From Actinoplanes italicus (lineage in GTDB: Bacteria; Actinomycetota; Actinomycetes; Mycobacteriales; Micromonosporaceae), in NCBI RefSeq assembly GCF_003001815.1, contig NZ_PVMZ01000005.1:310001-374000 (forward strand): a DNA stretch of 64,000 nucleotides. Reading direction: 5' to 3'. The position numbers and the translations under genes were made by a program. This document shows positions 10,257 through 18,947 of this stretch, piece by piece; the first letter of the stretch is position 1, and each line of letters opens with the position of its first letter. Below the pieces are notes generated by a model, which had not been told where the DNA came from, ran no database searches, and saw nothing but the letters and a program-made list of their open reading frames with translations.

Positions 10257-10517
10257 GTGATGAGAACCATAGTCCCGACTCTCAACAGTGCAATCCCCTC
10301 GTTCACTGATAGCGCATACGCGTCCGAATTGACACACGCCATCGGCGCGGCCGCGACACTCGCCGGAGCGGTCCTGCTCGTATGGCTCTTCATGTACGCC
10401 ACCTACAAGCTCGTCCAGCTGATCACCCGAGCGATGATGCTTCCCGCGGTGATCACCTACGTCATCACGGTTCCCCTGCTCGCCACCGTCGTGATCATCG
10501 GCATCCTGAACCGCTGA
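10257..10517 (+). CDS. Small two-helix membrane protein, function unknown
   Basis: An 86-residue protein has two predicted membrane segments (about residues 27-50, THAIGAAATLAGAVLLVWLFMY, and 61-84, MLPAVITYVITVPLLATVVIIGIL) joined by a short polar turn. A GTG at 10257 and an ATG at 10260 are both possible starts, with GGAAGG seven bases before the GTG. I do not recognise a family. A stem-loop follows directly. Confidence 0.55.
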   Translation: MMRTIVPTLNSAIPSFTDSAYASELTHAIGAAATLAGAVLLVWLFMYATYKLVQLITRAMMLPAVITYVITVPLLATVVIIGILNR

Positions 10518-10526
10518 CGTACGTCC

Positions 10527-10556
10527 GCGCTGCTGTCCCCAGGTCGACAGCAGCGC
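10527..10556. terminator. Stem-loop terminator after the small membrane protein gene
   Basis: Perfect 11-base arms (10527-10537 and 10546-10556) enclose an eight-base loop, nine bases past the stop codon. No T-run follows, as is common for actinobacterial terminators. Confidence 0.6.
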
Positions 10557-10604
10557 AACGTACCGGCACGATCACCGAAGGCGGAGTGGTGGGGAGGCCC
10601 TTCG

Positions 10605-11102
10605 GTGGATGACGACGTGTCGATACGTATCGCCACGGTCGAAGACGTCCTCAGACTCGTCCAGGACAAGAACGACCGGCACCACCTCCGAGAACATCTG
10701 GACCACGACCGGGGCGTTCTTCTCATCGCCCTTCTCGGCGAGGCCCTGGTCGGTCATCTCTTCCTCAGGCTGGGCGAACCGGAGGAGGAGGAACTCCGCA
10801 ACGGACTCCCCGGCGTGGCGCTGATCCAGCATCTGAAGGTGCTGGAGGCCTACCGGCGCCGCGGTTATGCGACGCGGCTGCTCGACGAGGCCGCCCGCCA
10901 GCTGCGGGCACGCGGCCGCCGGACGATGGCCCTCGGCGTGGACCCGAAGAACGAGGGCGCCATCGAGTTGTACCGGAAGGTGGGCTTCCAGGCGTGGGGC
11001 GACGAGCCGATCCAGGTCGACCGGGTCGATGTACTCGATGACGGCACGACCCACCGGAGCCGGGAGGACTGTCTGGTGTTCACCAAGGAAGTCTTTCCGT
11101 AA
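10605..11102 (+). CDS. GNAT family N-acetyltransferase
   Basis: This 165-residue protein carries the acetyl-CoA binding signature of the GNAT fold. LKVLEAYRRRGYATRLLDEAARQL provides the (Q/R)xxGxG/A-type pyrophosphate loop, followed by ALGVDPKNEGAIELYRKVGF. The family moves an acetyl group from acetyl-CoA to an amine; the acceptor cannot be told from sequence. The GTG at 10605 has GGAGG seven bases upstream. It ends 57 bases from the convergent phosphatase gene. Confidence 0.85.
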   Translation: MDDDVSIRIATVEDVLRLVQDKNDRHHLREHLDHDRGVLLIALLGEALVGHLFLRLGEPEEEELRNGLPGVALIQHLKVLEAYRRRGYATRLLDEAARQLRARGRRTMALGVDPKNEGAIELYRKVGFQAWGDEPIQVDRVDVLDDGTTHRSREDCLVFTKEVFP

Positions 11103-11159
11103 CGATGCAACCGATGCCCTCGGCAGCCGGTCATGGAGAGCGTGAGACAAAAAAGATCG

Positions 11160-12407
11160 TCAGGCGGAATCCGGACGCGGCTCGAACGGCGCTCGGGCAT
11201 CGGACTCCATCAGTTCGGTGTCCGAACGCGACGGGGCCGGGCTGTTCCAGTGGGCGAGCAGCACGGTCGCGTCGTCCTGAAGCTGGTCGTGCTGGTAGTC
11301 GAGGATGGCGTGCACCAGCCGCCGGGTCGTCTCCGGCAGCGGCAGACGGTCGGCGACGGCCTTCACGGTGAAGTCGATCAGCCGGTCGATGCCGAACTGG
11401 TCGCCGTGCGCGGACCGCGCCTCGATCACGCCGTCGGTGTAGAGCAGCAGGAGGTCCCCGGGTTCGAGGGACTCCTCGACCACCACCGGCCGGCGGCTGT
11501 CGCCCAGGCTGACCGGCAGTGCCGTCGGGGTCGGCAGCACCCGCACCGGCTTGCCGTGGCGGATCACGATGCCGCTGGGATGCCCCGCGGAGATCATCCG
11601 CAGTACACCGGTGCGCTGGTCCAGTTCGGCTAGCACCGCGGTGATCAGGCCACGGCGGTCGTGCTCGCGTACCGCCCGGTCGATGTGATCGTAGGTGGCG
11701 ATCAGGTCCAGTCCGGCGCGGCGGGCGTTGCGGTACCCGGCCAGCGCCATCGAGGCCAGGATGACGGCCCGCATCCCACCGGCCGAGCCGTGCCCCACAG
11801 CGTCGAACAGAGCCAGATGCGCGACGTCGCCGTTGACCGCGTAGTCGAACGCGTCCCCGCCGACGTCGTAGCAGGGTTCCAGCAGCCCGCTGATCGTCAG
11901 ATGCCCGGTGGAGAAGGTCAGCGGCGGCAGTTGTGCCCGCAGCATCTCGGCGGCCAGGTGCATCGCCTCCCGCCGGCGCAACCGCTCGACGGTGTCGCTG
12001 TACTGGCTACGGGTCGTCACCAGCTCGGCCAGCAACGACGCCACGGTTTCACAGTCGGCCACCACCGCGTCGACGGCCTCGTCGGGCAGGACGACCTCCA
12101 GCACGCCGAGGCGCTCGGCCCCGTCGACGAGCGGCAGCCACAGCCGGCGACCATCCGGCTCGCCGTCGCTGGAACACGCCTCGACGGTGCTGAACGCACG
12201 GCCCGCGAGCGTCCCGTCGACCGGGAACGGCTCCCTGGCCGGGGCGTCCCCGGCCAGCAGGGGCAGCAGGAGCCGCTGTTGGTGATCGGTCAGGTAGAGG
12301 ATCATGTCGCCGACGCCGAGCAGCCCCGCGGCGCGTGCCGCCATCTGCGGGAGGTCGTCCGGCCGGGCATGGTGGGACTGACGCAGCAGCTGTCGCAGCG
12401 CTTCCAT
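11160..12407 (-). CDS. SpoIIE/RsbU-type PP2C serine phosphatase with N-terminal GAF-like region
   Basis: This 415-residue protein has two parts. Residues from about 10 to 150 resemble a GAF sensor. The C-terminal 240 residues are a PPM/SpoIIE phosphatase domain with the metal-binding aspartates in DVGGDAFDY and LFDAVGHGSAGG, then SAGHPSGIVI, YTDGVIEAR and DDATVLLA. Such enzymes dephosphorylate anti-anti-sigma factors and so release an alternative sigma factor. No anti-sigma or STAS partner lies next to it. The ATG at 12407 is chosen over the GTG at 12461 because conserved sequence begins there. Confidence 0.85.
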   Translation of the reverse strand: MEALRQLLRQSHHARPDDLPQMAARAAGLLGVGDMILYLTDHQQRLLLPLLAGDAPAREPFPVDGTLAGRAFSTVEACSSDGEPDGRRLWLPLVDGAERLGVLEVVLPDEAVDAVVADCETVASLLAELVTTRSQYSDTVERLRRREAMHLAAEMLRAQLPPLTFSTGHLTISGLLEPCYDVGGDAFDYAVNGDVAHLALFDAVGHGSAGGMRAVILASMALAGYRNARRAGLDLIATYDHIDRAVREHDRRGLITAVLAELDQRTGVLRMISAGHPSGIVIRHGKPVRVLPTPTALPVSLGDSRRPVVVEESLEPGDLLLLYTDGVIEARSAHGDQFGIDRLIDFTVKAVADRLPLPETTRRLVHAILDYQHDQLQDDATVLLAHWNSPAPSRSDTELMESDARAPFEPRPDSA

Positions 12408-12489
12408 CCCACCCACCGGCTTCCTCCTCACGACAGCACCAGCGCAGTCTGGCGCACCCAACGTGAAGCCGCAGGAATAACGCGGGCGT

Positions 12490-13602
12490 TCACTCCCGGT
12501 CCGGCACGGCGTCCCGTCCGCAGAAGGCGTGATTGACCAGGGCCTGGAGGGCGTCGTCGGGGTCGCCGACGTACGGGTTGACCGACAGCGCGAGACGCCG
12601 GGAACCGTCGCGGGTCGTGAACGTGCCTGTCACGTACCCGAAGATGCCTCCGCCGTGGCCGTAGACGGTGATGCCGCAGGGCAGGGTCGTGGCCTCCAGC
12701 CCCAGCCCGTAGTCGTGGCCCGGCACCGTCGTGGTCATGGCGGCGAGCTGGGCCGGCGGCAGCAACCGGCCGGTCACCAGGGCGCGGAAGAACGTGTTGA
12801 GGTCGGCCGTGCTGGAGATCATGTCGCCGGCCGCGTCGGCGATGCTCGGGTTCATCGTGGTGACGTCGACCGGCTCGTCAGAACCGGCCGGGCCGGCCGG
12901 CAGGTATCCGTGGGCGTGCGGGCCGCTGATCACGGTTCGCTCGCCGGGTGACTCGGTGTGCCGCAGGCCCAGCGGGCGGATGATCCGGCGCTGGATCTCG
13001 GCCGAGTAGTCCCGGCCGGTCGCCTCCCCCACGACCATGCCGAGCAGCACGTAGTTGGTGTTCGAATAGGACCAGTCGGTACCCGGCGGGAACAGCGGCG
13101 GCTTCGCCGTGGCCAGGGCGACCAGTTCGGCCGGCGCCCACGAGCGGTATCGCTGCGGCAGCCACTTCTCCGGGGACAGACCCATCGCGGCCGTGTAGTT
13201 CTCGATGCCGCTGGTGTGGTTGAGCAGCTGCCGCAGCGTGATGTGGTCGCCGTTCGGAACGGTGCCGGGCAGCCACCGTTCGACCGTGTCGTCGAGGCTC
13301 AGCCGCCCTTCCGCCTCGAGTTGCAGCACCACCGTGGCCAGGAACGTCTTGCTGACACTGCCGATCCGGAACCGGCCGTCGACCGGTGCCGGCGCCGGAC
13401 GGCCGAGGCGGGCGACACCGGCGGCGGCCCGCCGGGTGCCGGAGCGGTCGGTGTACTCGGCGATGGTGGCGCTCGCTCCGGCGGCGACCACGGCGTCGAC
13501 GTCACGCTGCAGGTCGCGCTTTGCGGTGGCGGCCGCCGGCGCGGCCACCGACAGGGGCAGCAGGGCGAGAGCGAGGGCGGCGGAGACAGAACGGATAGGC
13601 AC
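12490..13602 (-). CDS. Secreted serine hydrolase, class C beta-lactamase / D-Ala-D-Ala carboxypeptidase fold
   Basis: A 370-residue exported enzyme. The first 26 residues form a signal peptide (RSVSAALALALLPLSVAAPAAA). The penicillin-recognising active site is complete: SVSK (Ser82-Lys85) as nucleophile and base, YSNTNY as the Y-x-N motif, and GHGGGIFG as the third KTG-like box. The family includes the Streptomyces R61 DD-peptidase and related esterases, acting in the envelope or outside the cell. The GTG at 13602 is the start consistent with the signal peptide. It is divergent from the histidine kinase gene. Confidence 0.87.
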   Translation of the reverse strand: MPIRSVSAALALALLPLSVAAPAAATAKRDLQRDVDAVVAAGASATIAEYTDRSGTRRAAAGVARLGRPAPAPVDGRFRIGSVSKTFLATVVLQLEAEGRLSLDDTVERWLPGTVPNGDHITLRQLLNHTSGIENYTAAMGLSPEKWLPQRYRSWAPAELVALATAKPPLFPPGTDWSYSNTNYVLLGMVVGEATGRDYSAEIQRRIIRPLGLRHTESPGERTVISGPHAHGYLPAGPAGSDEPVDVTTMNPSIADAAGDMISSTADLNTFFRALVTGRLLPPAQLAAMTTTVPGHDYGLGLEATTLPCGITVYGHGGGIFGYVTGTFTTRDGSRRLALSVNPYVGDPDDALQALVNHAFCGRDAVPDRE

Positions 13603-13921
13603 GAGGTGTCCCTTCTCGATGCCGCGCGGCGCGCGGCGTACCCCACTGATCCTTTGTGCCGGAGGCATTGATCGAACCCTCCGTGAGGACGATCGGTCCC
13701 GGAACCGGTTCGGGGTCCGCAATGGACCGGGACCGGGGGGATCGTCGCCCGGAGGTCCGGAGGCGTCGGTGGCTGACCTGCCGCAACGGGATCAGGGCGA
13801 TCCCGGAGAAGCCCGGGCAGGTGCGAGACCGGCATCGGCCGATGAGGGCGACCGGGGCCGGTTGGCCCGATTTGCAGTCGACCGTGCCGATACGGTGGGA
13901 CGATCAATCCGTGGTGACGTC
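13603..13921. other. 319-bp divergent intergenic region
   Basis: This region separates the leftward serine hydrolase gene from the rightward histidine kinase gene and must hold both promoters. No gene, repeat or clear operator could be recognised in it. Confidence 0.4.
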
Positions 13922-16030
13922 ATGACGCGCACCCCCGCCGCGGTGCGGTTGCGCGGTCCGGCCACCGGTGATCGCTCGCCGGGGCTGGACCGGCTGACCG
14001 CCATGGCGACACGGCTGCTCGACGTTCCGATCGCGCTGGCCACCGTTCTGGAGCCGCATCGGCAGCGGTTTCTCAGCTCGCGCGGGCTGCCACAGCCGTG
14101 GGCGTCGATCGGCCACACTCCGCTGACGCACTCGTTCTGCCAGTTCGTCCTGGGGACCGGTGCGCCTCTGGTGGTGTCGGACGCCCGGCTGCATCCACTG
14201 CTGCGCAACAGTATGGCGATTCCGGACCTGCGCCTGATCGCCTATGCCGGCTACCCGCTGATGGCACCGGACGGGACCCCGCTCGGGGCGTTCTGTGCCG
14301 GTGACACGCAACCACGCCAGTGGGATTTCGACGAGCTGTTGCTGCTCAAGGATCTGGCCGCCATCGCCGCGACCGAGATCGCCGCGCAAGTGCACGCCGA
14401 CCGGCTGGCCGAGGCCACCCGTCAGATCGCCGAGGCCACCCGCCGAGCCGAGGAGCACGAGGCGTTCCTGGAGGCGCTGCTGGACAGCCTTGACACGGGG
14501 GTGGCCGCCTGTGACACCGACGGCCGGCTGGTGCTGTTCAACCGGGCTCTGCGGCAGGCCCTCGACGACGACGCCGATCCGAAGCTGACCACGCAGGAGT
14601 GGGCGAACCGGCTACGGGTCCTGCATCCCGACGGACGGCCGTTCAGCGCCACCGAGATGCCGGTGGTGCGGGCGTTGCTCGGTGAGCATGTCCGCGACGT
14701 CGACAACATCCTGGTCAACGAGTCCGGGCGGCGGCGCTGGTTCGTCTCGCACGGCAACCAGATCCGCAGCCGCTCGGGGGTGCTGCTCGGAGCGGTCGCG
14801 ACCGCCCACGACGTCACCGACCGCCGTCTCGCCGAGCGGTTCCGCGACACCGAGCTGGCCGTGCACCGGGTGTTCGCCACCGCGGGCGACACCGTCGAGG
14901 CCGCCCCCGAGGTGCTGAAGGCCATTGCCGTCACCCTCGATTGGGTGCACGCCGAGTTGTGGCTGGCCGACGAGCTCACCGAGCGGCTCCTGCCGGCCGG
15001 TACGTGGACGAGCCCTGATCATCCGGTGCCGGTTCACGTACCGGCAGGTCTGGCACGTGGGGAGGGCCTGGCCGGTACCGCCTGGGACCAGGACGCCCCG
15101 GTGTGGCTGGCCGACATCGGAGCCGACCCCGCGCCGTTGTCCGCCGCGACCGCGACGCGGTACAGGCTTCGGGCCGCCCTGGCCGTGCCGGTGCACGGCG
15201 GCGACCGGGCGATCGGCGCGCTGACCGCGTTCGCGGCGACCACCGAGGCGCAGGACGCCTCCTGCATCGCCCTCATGACCGGGATCGCCGCCCAGATCGG
15301 CGAGTTCCTGCAGCGCCGCCGGGCCGAGGACCTGCTCCGGCAGCTGGCCCGTACGCAGGACGAATACATCGCGCTGGCCGGACACGAGCTGCGTACCCCC
15401 CTGACGTCGATGCTGGCCGCCACCGCACTGCTGCTCGACACCGAACCGGACACCCCGGTGGCCGAGGTGCAGGACCTGGTCGACCTGATCAGCCGCAAGG
15501 GCGGCGACATGCGGGCGGTGATCGACGACCTGCTCGACCTGGCCGCGCTGGACTCCGGGCACGCCGAGCTGACACCGGAGAGACTCGACCTGGCCGTCGT
15601 CGTGCGGGCCGCCCTCGACGCGGTGTCCGGCGGCGCCGCCGGACTCGGTGTCACCTTCCACCCGGTGCTGCCCGCCGAACTGCCGGTGCGGGGCTGCCCG
15701 CGCCGGCTGCGCCAGCTGGTCGACAATCTGCTGAGCAACGCGGTGAAGTACAGCCCGGGCGGCGGCCGGGTCGACGTCGTCCTTCAACACCGGGCGGGTG
15801 TGGCACAGCTGCGGGTGACCGACTCCGGCATCGGCATCCCGGACGCCGACCATGATCACGTTTTCCGCCGTTTCTACCGGTCCCCGGAGGCGGTGCAGCT
15901 GGCGATCCCCGGGAGCGGGCTGGGGCTGGCGCTGTGTTCGGCGATCACCGCCCGCCACCACGGGACGATCGCCCTCGACCTGGCCGGTGGGCGGGGCACC
16001 ACCGTAGTGGTCCGGCTTCCGGCCTGTTGA
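13922..16030 (+). CDS. Soluble sensor histidine kinase (GAF-PAS-GAF-HisKA-HATPase)
   Basis: A 702-residue kinase with no membrane segment, so it should sense a cytosolic signal. Order: GAF (about 10-150), a short coiled linker, PAS (about 175-300, ending in the VTDRRLAERF exit), a second GAF (about 310-460), the HisKA dimerisation helix with phospho-accepting His488 in HELRTPLTSML, and the ATPase domain with N-box DNLLSNAVKYS, G1 DSGIGIP and G2 GSGLGLALC. The ATG at 13922 lies after the non-conserved upstream codons. No response regulator follows, but a diguanylate cyclase begins 60 bases downstream on the same strand and may be co-transcribed. Confidence 0.9.
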   Translation: MTRTPAAVRLRGPATGDRSPGLDRLTAMATRLLDVPIALATVLEPHRQRFLSSRGLPQPWASIGHTPLTHSFCQFVLGTGAPLVVSDARLHPLLRNSMAIPDLRLIAYAGYPLMAPDGTPLGAFCAGDTQPRQWDFDELLLLKDLAAIAATEIAAQVHADRLAEATRQIAEATRRAEEHEAFLEALLDSLDTGVAACDTDGRLVLFNRALRQALDDDADPKLTTQEWANRLRVLHPDGRPFSATEMPVVRALLGEHVRDVDNILVNESGRRRWFVSHGNQIRSRSGVLLGAVATAHDVTDRRLAERFRDTELAVHRVFATAGDTVEAAPEVLKAIAVTLDWVHAELWLADELTERLLPAGTWTSPDHPVPVHVPAGLARGEGLAGTAWDQDAPVWLADIGADPAPLSAATATRYRLRAALAVPVHGGDRAIGALTAFAATTEAQDASCIALMTGIAAQIGEFLQRRRAEDLLRQLARTQDEYIALAGHELRTPLTSMLAATALLLDTEPDTPVAEVQDLVDLISRKGGDMRAVIDDLLDLAALDSGHAELTPERLDLAVVVRAALDAVSGGAAGLGVTFHPVLPAELPVRGCPRRLRQLVDNLLSNAVKYSPGGGRVDVVLQHRAGVAQLRVTDSGIGIPDADHDHVFRRFYRSPEAVQLAIPGSGLGLALCSAITARHHGTIALDLAGGRGTTVVVRLPAC

Positions 16031-16090
16031 GGGGGCGGCCGATCCACCGGTCGGCGATAAGTTGATGTCCATGACCGCGCGATCCGCGGG

Positions 16091-17698
16091 ATGCCTCAAG
16101 TGGTGGACCGAGACGCCGAATCGAGTGCCGTGACCGCGACTCCCCCGGACCAGCAGACGATTCGTGACCGCCTGGCCGCGCATCTGCTGGAGCTGGAACT
16201 GCTCACGCCGAAGAACTTCGAGGCGGTTCCGGCGCCGGCCGCGATGCTGGAGCTGCAGGCCCGCGAGCACGGTTTCGAGGATCTGGTGCAGCGGGCGCAG
16301 CTGATCCTGGCCGACGTGGCGGGGCGGCGCGGTGACACCGTCGAGCAGGGCCGGGTCGCGCGGGAGGTCACCTTCTGGGCCGAACAGCACGGCGACGACC
16401 TGCTGATCGCCCGCGGGCACCGATTGCAGGCCATCTTCTTCCGGCGTCTCGGCGACCGGGCGCAGGGTCTGTCGCACGCCATCACCGGGCTGCGGCACTC
16501 CGACACGCTGCCGGAACGGTTGCGCTGCAGCCAGCTGGTCACGGTCGCCCTGCTGCTCGACCTGAACGGCCAGTTCCAGGAGGCCGACCGCCGGTTCGCC
16601 GAGGCGCTGGCGCTCGCCGAGAAGTACGACGACCCCGATCAGGCGCTGACGGTCCTCAACAACATGGCGTTCACCGCCTACGAGAAGGGCGACGTGGCGA
16701 CGGCCAACGAACTGGCCGGGCAGATCCGCGCCATCGGCGTCGAGCACGACATCGCCCTGGACGGCCTCTATCTGGACACGCTGGCCCGGATAGCGTTCCT
16801 GCAGGGCCGCTTCGAGGAGGCGGAGGCGGCGCTGCAGCCGGTCCTCGACGATCCGGACGGGCCGCTGGTCAGCGAGGGCGACAGCCTTCCGGAGTGCCTG
16901 CTGACGCTGGCCGAGATCTACAGCGGTACGGGCCGTCCCGCGATGGCCGGTGAGGCGCTGGACCGGGCCATGGCGATCTGCGACGAGCGCGGCCTAGACG
17001 GGGTCGGCAGCCGGGTGCACCGGGCGCGGGCCGAGTGGCACGCCGAGGCCGGGCGTTTCCGTGAGGCGTACGAGGAGTACCGGCTCTTCCATGCCCGGGC
17101 CGAACGGCTGCACTCGGCCGAACGGGAGGCGCGCGCCTACGCCATGCAGGCGGTGTTCCAGGCGGACGAGGCCCGCCGGAGCTCGGAGCGGTTCCAGGCG
17201 CTCGCCTACCAGGACGCGCTGACCGGCCTGTTCAACCGCCGCTACGCCGACGAGCACCTGGCCGCGGCGGTGGCCACCGCCCAGCGTGGCGGGGAGCCGC
17301 TGTCGGTCGCGGTCGTCGACGCCGACCACTTCAAGCGCATCAACGACCAGCTGTCACATGCTGCCGGCGATGCCGTGCTGCAGGAGCTCGGCGCCCTGCT
17401 CAACCGGTTCGTCACCGGCAAGGAACGCGCCGCCCGGCTCGGCGGCGAGGAATTCCTGATCCTGCTGCCCGGCGTGGGCGAGGCGGCGGCACGTCAGCGG
17501 TGCGAGGAGCTGGCCGATCTGGTACGCACGACCGACTGGAGTCCGTTGACCGGCACCCTGCCGGTGACCGTCAGCGTCGGCGTCGCCACCTGGACCGCCG
17601 GCCCGATCTCGGCGGAGTCCCTGATCGGCCGCGCCGACACCAGCCTGTACGAGGCGAAGCGCGCCGGCCGCGACCGGGTGGCCGCCACCCTGCTCTGA
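16091..17698 (+). CDS. Diguanylate cyclase with N-terminal TPR sensor region
   Basis: A 535-residue protein. Residues of about 40-355 are helical TPR-like repeats (for example AEALALAEKYDDPDQALTVLNN). The C-terminal 165 residues are a GGDEF domain with DADHFKRINDQ and the active-site GGEEF (Gly451-Phe455). The domain joins two GTP to cyclic di-GMP. The RxxD inhibitory site normally placed just before the GGEEF loop is absent (TGKE at that position), so product inhibition by this route is not expected. No membrane segment is present. The exact start is uncertain; a GTG about 40 bases downstream is possible. Confidence 0.88.
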   Translation: MPQVVDRDAESSAVTATPPDQQTIRDRLAAHLLELELLTPKNFEAVPAPAAMLELQAREHGFEDLVQRAQLILADVAGRRGDTVEQGRVAREVTFWAEQHGDDLLIARGHRLQAIFFRRLGDRAQGLSHAITGLRHSDTLPERLRCSQLVTVALLLDLNGQFQEADRRFAEALALAEKYDDPDQALTVLNNMAFTAYEKGDVATANELAGQIRAIGVEHDIALDGLYLDTLARIAFLQGRFEEAEAALQPVLDDPDGPLVSEGDSLPECLLTLAEIYSGTGRPAMAGEALDRAMAICDERGLDGVGSRVHRARAEWHAEAGRFREAYEEYRLFHARAERLHSAEREARAYAMQAVFQADEARRSSERFQALAYQDALTGLFNRRYADEHLAAAVATAQRGGEPLSVAVVDADHFKRINDQLSHAAGDAVLQELGALLNRFVTGKERAARLGGEEFLILLPGVGEAAARQRCEELADLVRTTDWSPLTGTLPVTVSVGVATWTAGPISAESLIGRADTSLYEAKRAGRDRVAATLL

Positions 17699-17719
17699 CC
17701 GCGTCGTCATCCGCGGCCC

Positions 17720-18079
17720 TCAGTCGTCGGAGGCCAGCGCGACACCGAAGTTCTGGCCCTTCTTACGGACGATCCAGGTACCGGAGACGACGCCGCGGCG
17801 CACGGTCACGAGGGGCAGCATGACCGTGAGATCGGAGATGAACATCGGGTAGTGATGTCCGTCGGCGTCGCGCCAGATCAGGTACTTGGCGGATTGTCCC
17901 GTTCGCATGGAGTCCAGGGTCAATGTCGCGTCGAAGGCCACATTGGGCCGCATGCTGTACGCCAGGCGGTACGGGTCGCCCTCCAGATAGGAGTAACTGC
18001 CCCCGCCGTCGACATAGAACAGTAGATTTCCCCGCTCGTCGTACGGCACCTCGGTCACGGAAGTCTTCCGGGTTGCCAC
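17720..18079 (-). CDS. Hypothetical protein, 119 residues
   Basis: A soluble 119-residue protein of unknown family, rich in aromatic residues and beta-strand-like segments (GNLLFYVDGGGSYSYLEGDPYRLAYSMR), without a signal peptide. The GTG at 18079 has AGGAGG five bases upstream, which supports real expression. Its 3' end faces the diguanylate cyclase gene, 21 bases away. No function is proposed. Confidence 0.5.
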   Translation of the reverse strand: MATRKTSVTEVPYDERGNLLFYVDGGGSYSYLEGDPYRLAYSMRPNVAFDATLTLDSMRTGQSAKYLIWRDADGHHYPMFISDLTVMLPLVTVRRGVVSGTWIVRKKGQNFGVALASDD

Positions 18080-18294
18080 TACAGCCTCCTAGCGCAGCAC
18101 TGGTGCCCGAACTAGATCATGCTTCGCACCGTTAGCGATGCGGGGTCGGACCAGAGGGCCTCGCAGTCGAGGTCCAGCCCGCCAGCCGTATCTCAGCCCT
18201 CGAATCCAGCTGCCATGACGTGGCTCAGCTACGGCTGGGGGCACACGCGCGGGCTTCGCATGTGCTCCCGACGTCGGTAACAACGGCGAGGTCC

Positions 18295-18362
18295 CACGTT
18301 GCCGGTCCGTGGACGCCTGCCGCCGCCATCGCGACGGCAGGCTCGCGCGCAACGGCAACGTG
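18295..18362. repeat. Nested inverted repeat (68 bp)
   Basis: Outer 10-base arms CACGTTGCCG (18295-18304) and CGGCAACGTG (18353-18362) enclose inner 8-base arms GCCTGCCG (18315-18322) and CGGCAGGC (18335-18342). It could fold as a two-stem hairpin in RNA or extrude in DNA. No U-run or gene end is close, so a plain terminator is not obvious. Confidence 0.5.
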
Positions 18363-18526
18363 TGACCCCGCCGCCGCAACACCGACCCCGCATGGCGACG
18401 CTCTCCGGGGCACCGGATCGGGCCGTGCTCCTCAACCCGGCCGAGATCCTGCTGCCCTATTGCCGACTGGATTCCACCGCTGAGCTACGGCCGGCGGGGT
18501 CTGGGTGGCTGTTGATCGTCCGGCTG

Positions 18527-18694
18527 TGGCCGGCGAACCCTTCCCGGCGCCTCTTGATCGACCCGCGGTGACCGGCGAACCCTTCCCGGCACCTCTTGAT
18601 CGACCCGCCGTGACCGGCGAACCCTTCCCGGCACCTCTTGATCGACCCGCCGTGACCGGCGAACCCTTCCCGGCGCCGGAGGCAGCCATATCCC
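18527..18694. repeat. 42-bp direct tandem repeat, about 3.5 copies
   Basis: Copies begin at 18527, 18569, 18611 and 18653. The two middle copies are almost identical and the first and last degenerate at their outer ends. Because 42 is a multiple of three, all frames stay open through the array on both strands, which makes spurious coding signals. The unit contains the word TTGATCGACCCGC. Confidence 0.8.
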
Positions 18695-18880
18695 GGAGCC
18701 CGACCCGCAAAACGGCCGTAGTCGATCATCCAGCACCGCAACGTGGCGGAATCGGGCCGCGAGCCGTAGCCCGGGCCGGTACCACCGCGCCCGGCCGCAG
18801 GCCGAACCGGCCGCAGGCCGGACCGGCCGCAAGGCCGAGCACCGCCGACAAACTCAGCCGGACAACCGTCCCGGCAGCCC

Positions 18881-18916
18881 GCGAGCCGTATCCGAAAACC
18901 CCCCGATACGGCTCGC
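18881..18916. repeat. Palindrome with GCCGTATC/GATACGGC arms upstream of the NB-ARC regulator
   Basis: Perfect 12-base arms (18881-18892 and 18905-18916) flank a 12-base loop, 31 bases before the start of the next gene. The arm word recurs at 18177-18193 and 29190-29206. It may be an operator, an attenuator stem or a mobile palindromic element. Confidence 0.6.
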
Positions 18917-18947
18917 CGGTTCACACCCTGACCATGAAAGGTGTCTA

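Larger units (their letters stand above)
18080..18947. other. 868-bp repeat-rich non-coding region
   Basis: No gene is convincing here. It contains the shared 17-base word at 18177-18193, a nested stem-loop (18295-18362), a 42-bp tandem repeat (18527-18694), a short purine/GGCCGCA repeat near 18795-18835 and a 12-base-arm palindrome (18881-18916). The right end must carry the promoter of the HTH-NB-ARC regulator. Confidence 0.5.

Noticed and set aside
11103..11159. Possible terminator between GNAT and SpoIIE-type genes
   Set aside because: The 57-bp convergent gap has no stem of useful length.
13205..13921. Long in-frame extension upstream of the histidine kinase
   Set aside because: It is Arg/Ser-rich, runs antisense through the serine hydrolase gene and has no kinase-family similarity. 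The family domain begins after 13922.
18410..18500. tRNA-like 5' segment on the minus strand (GTAGCTCAGCGGTGGA)
   Set aside because: The start looks like a tRNA D-arm, but no anticodon arm, TpsiC motif (GGTTCGA) or matching acceptor stem follows in the correct spacing.
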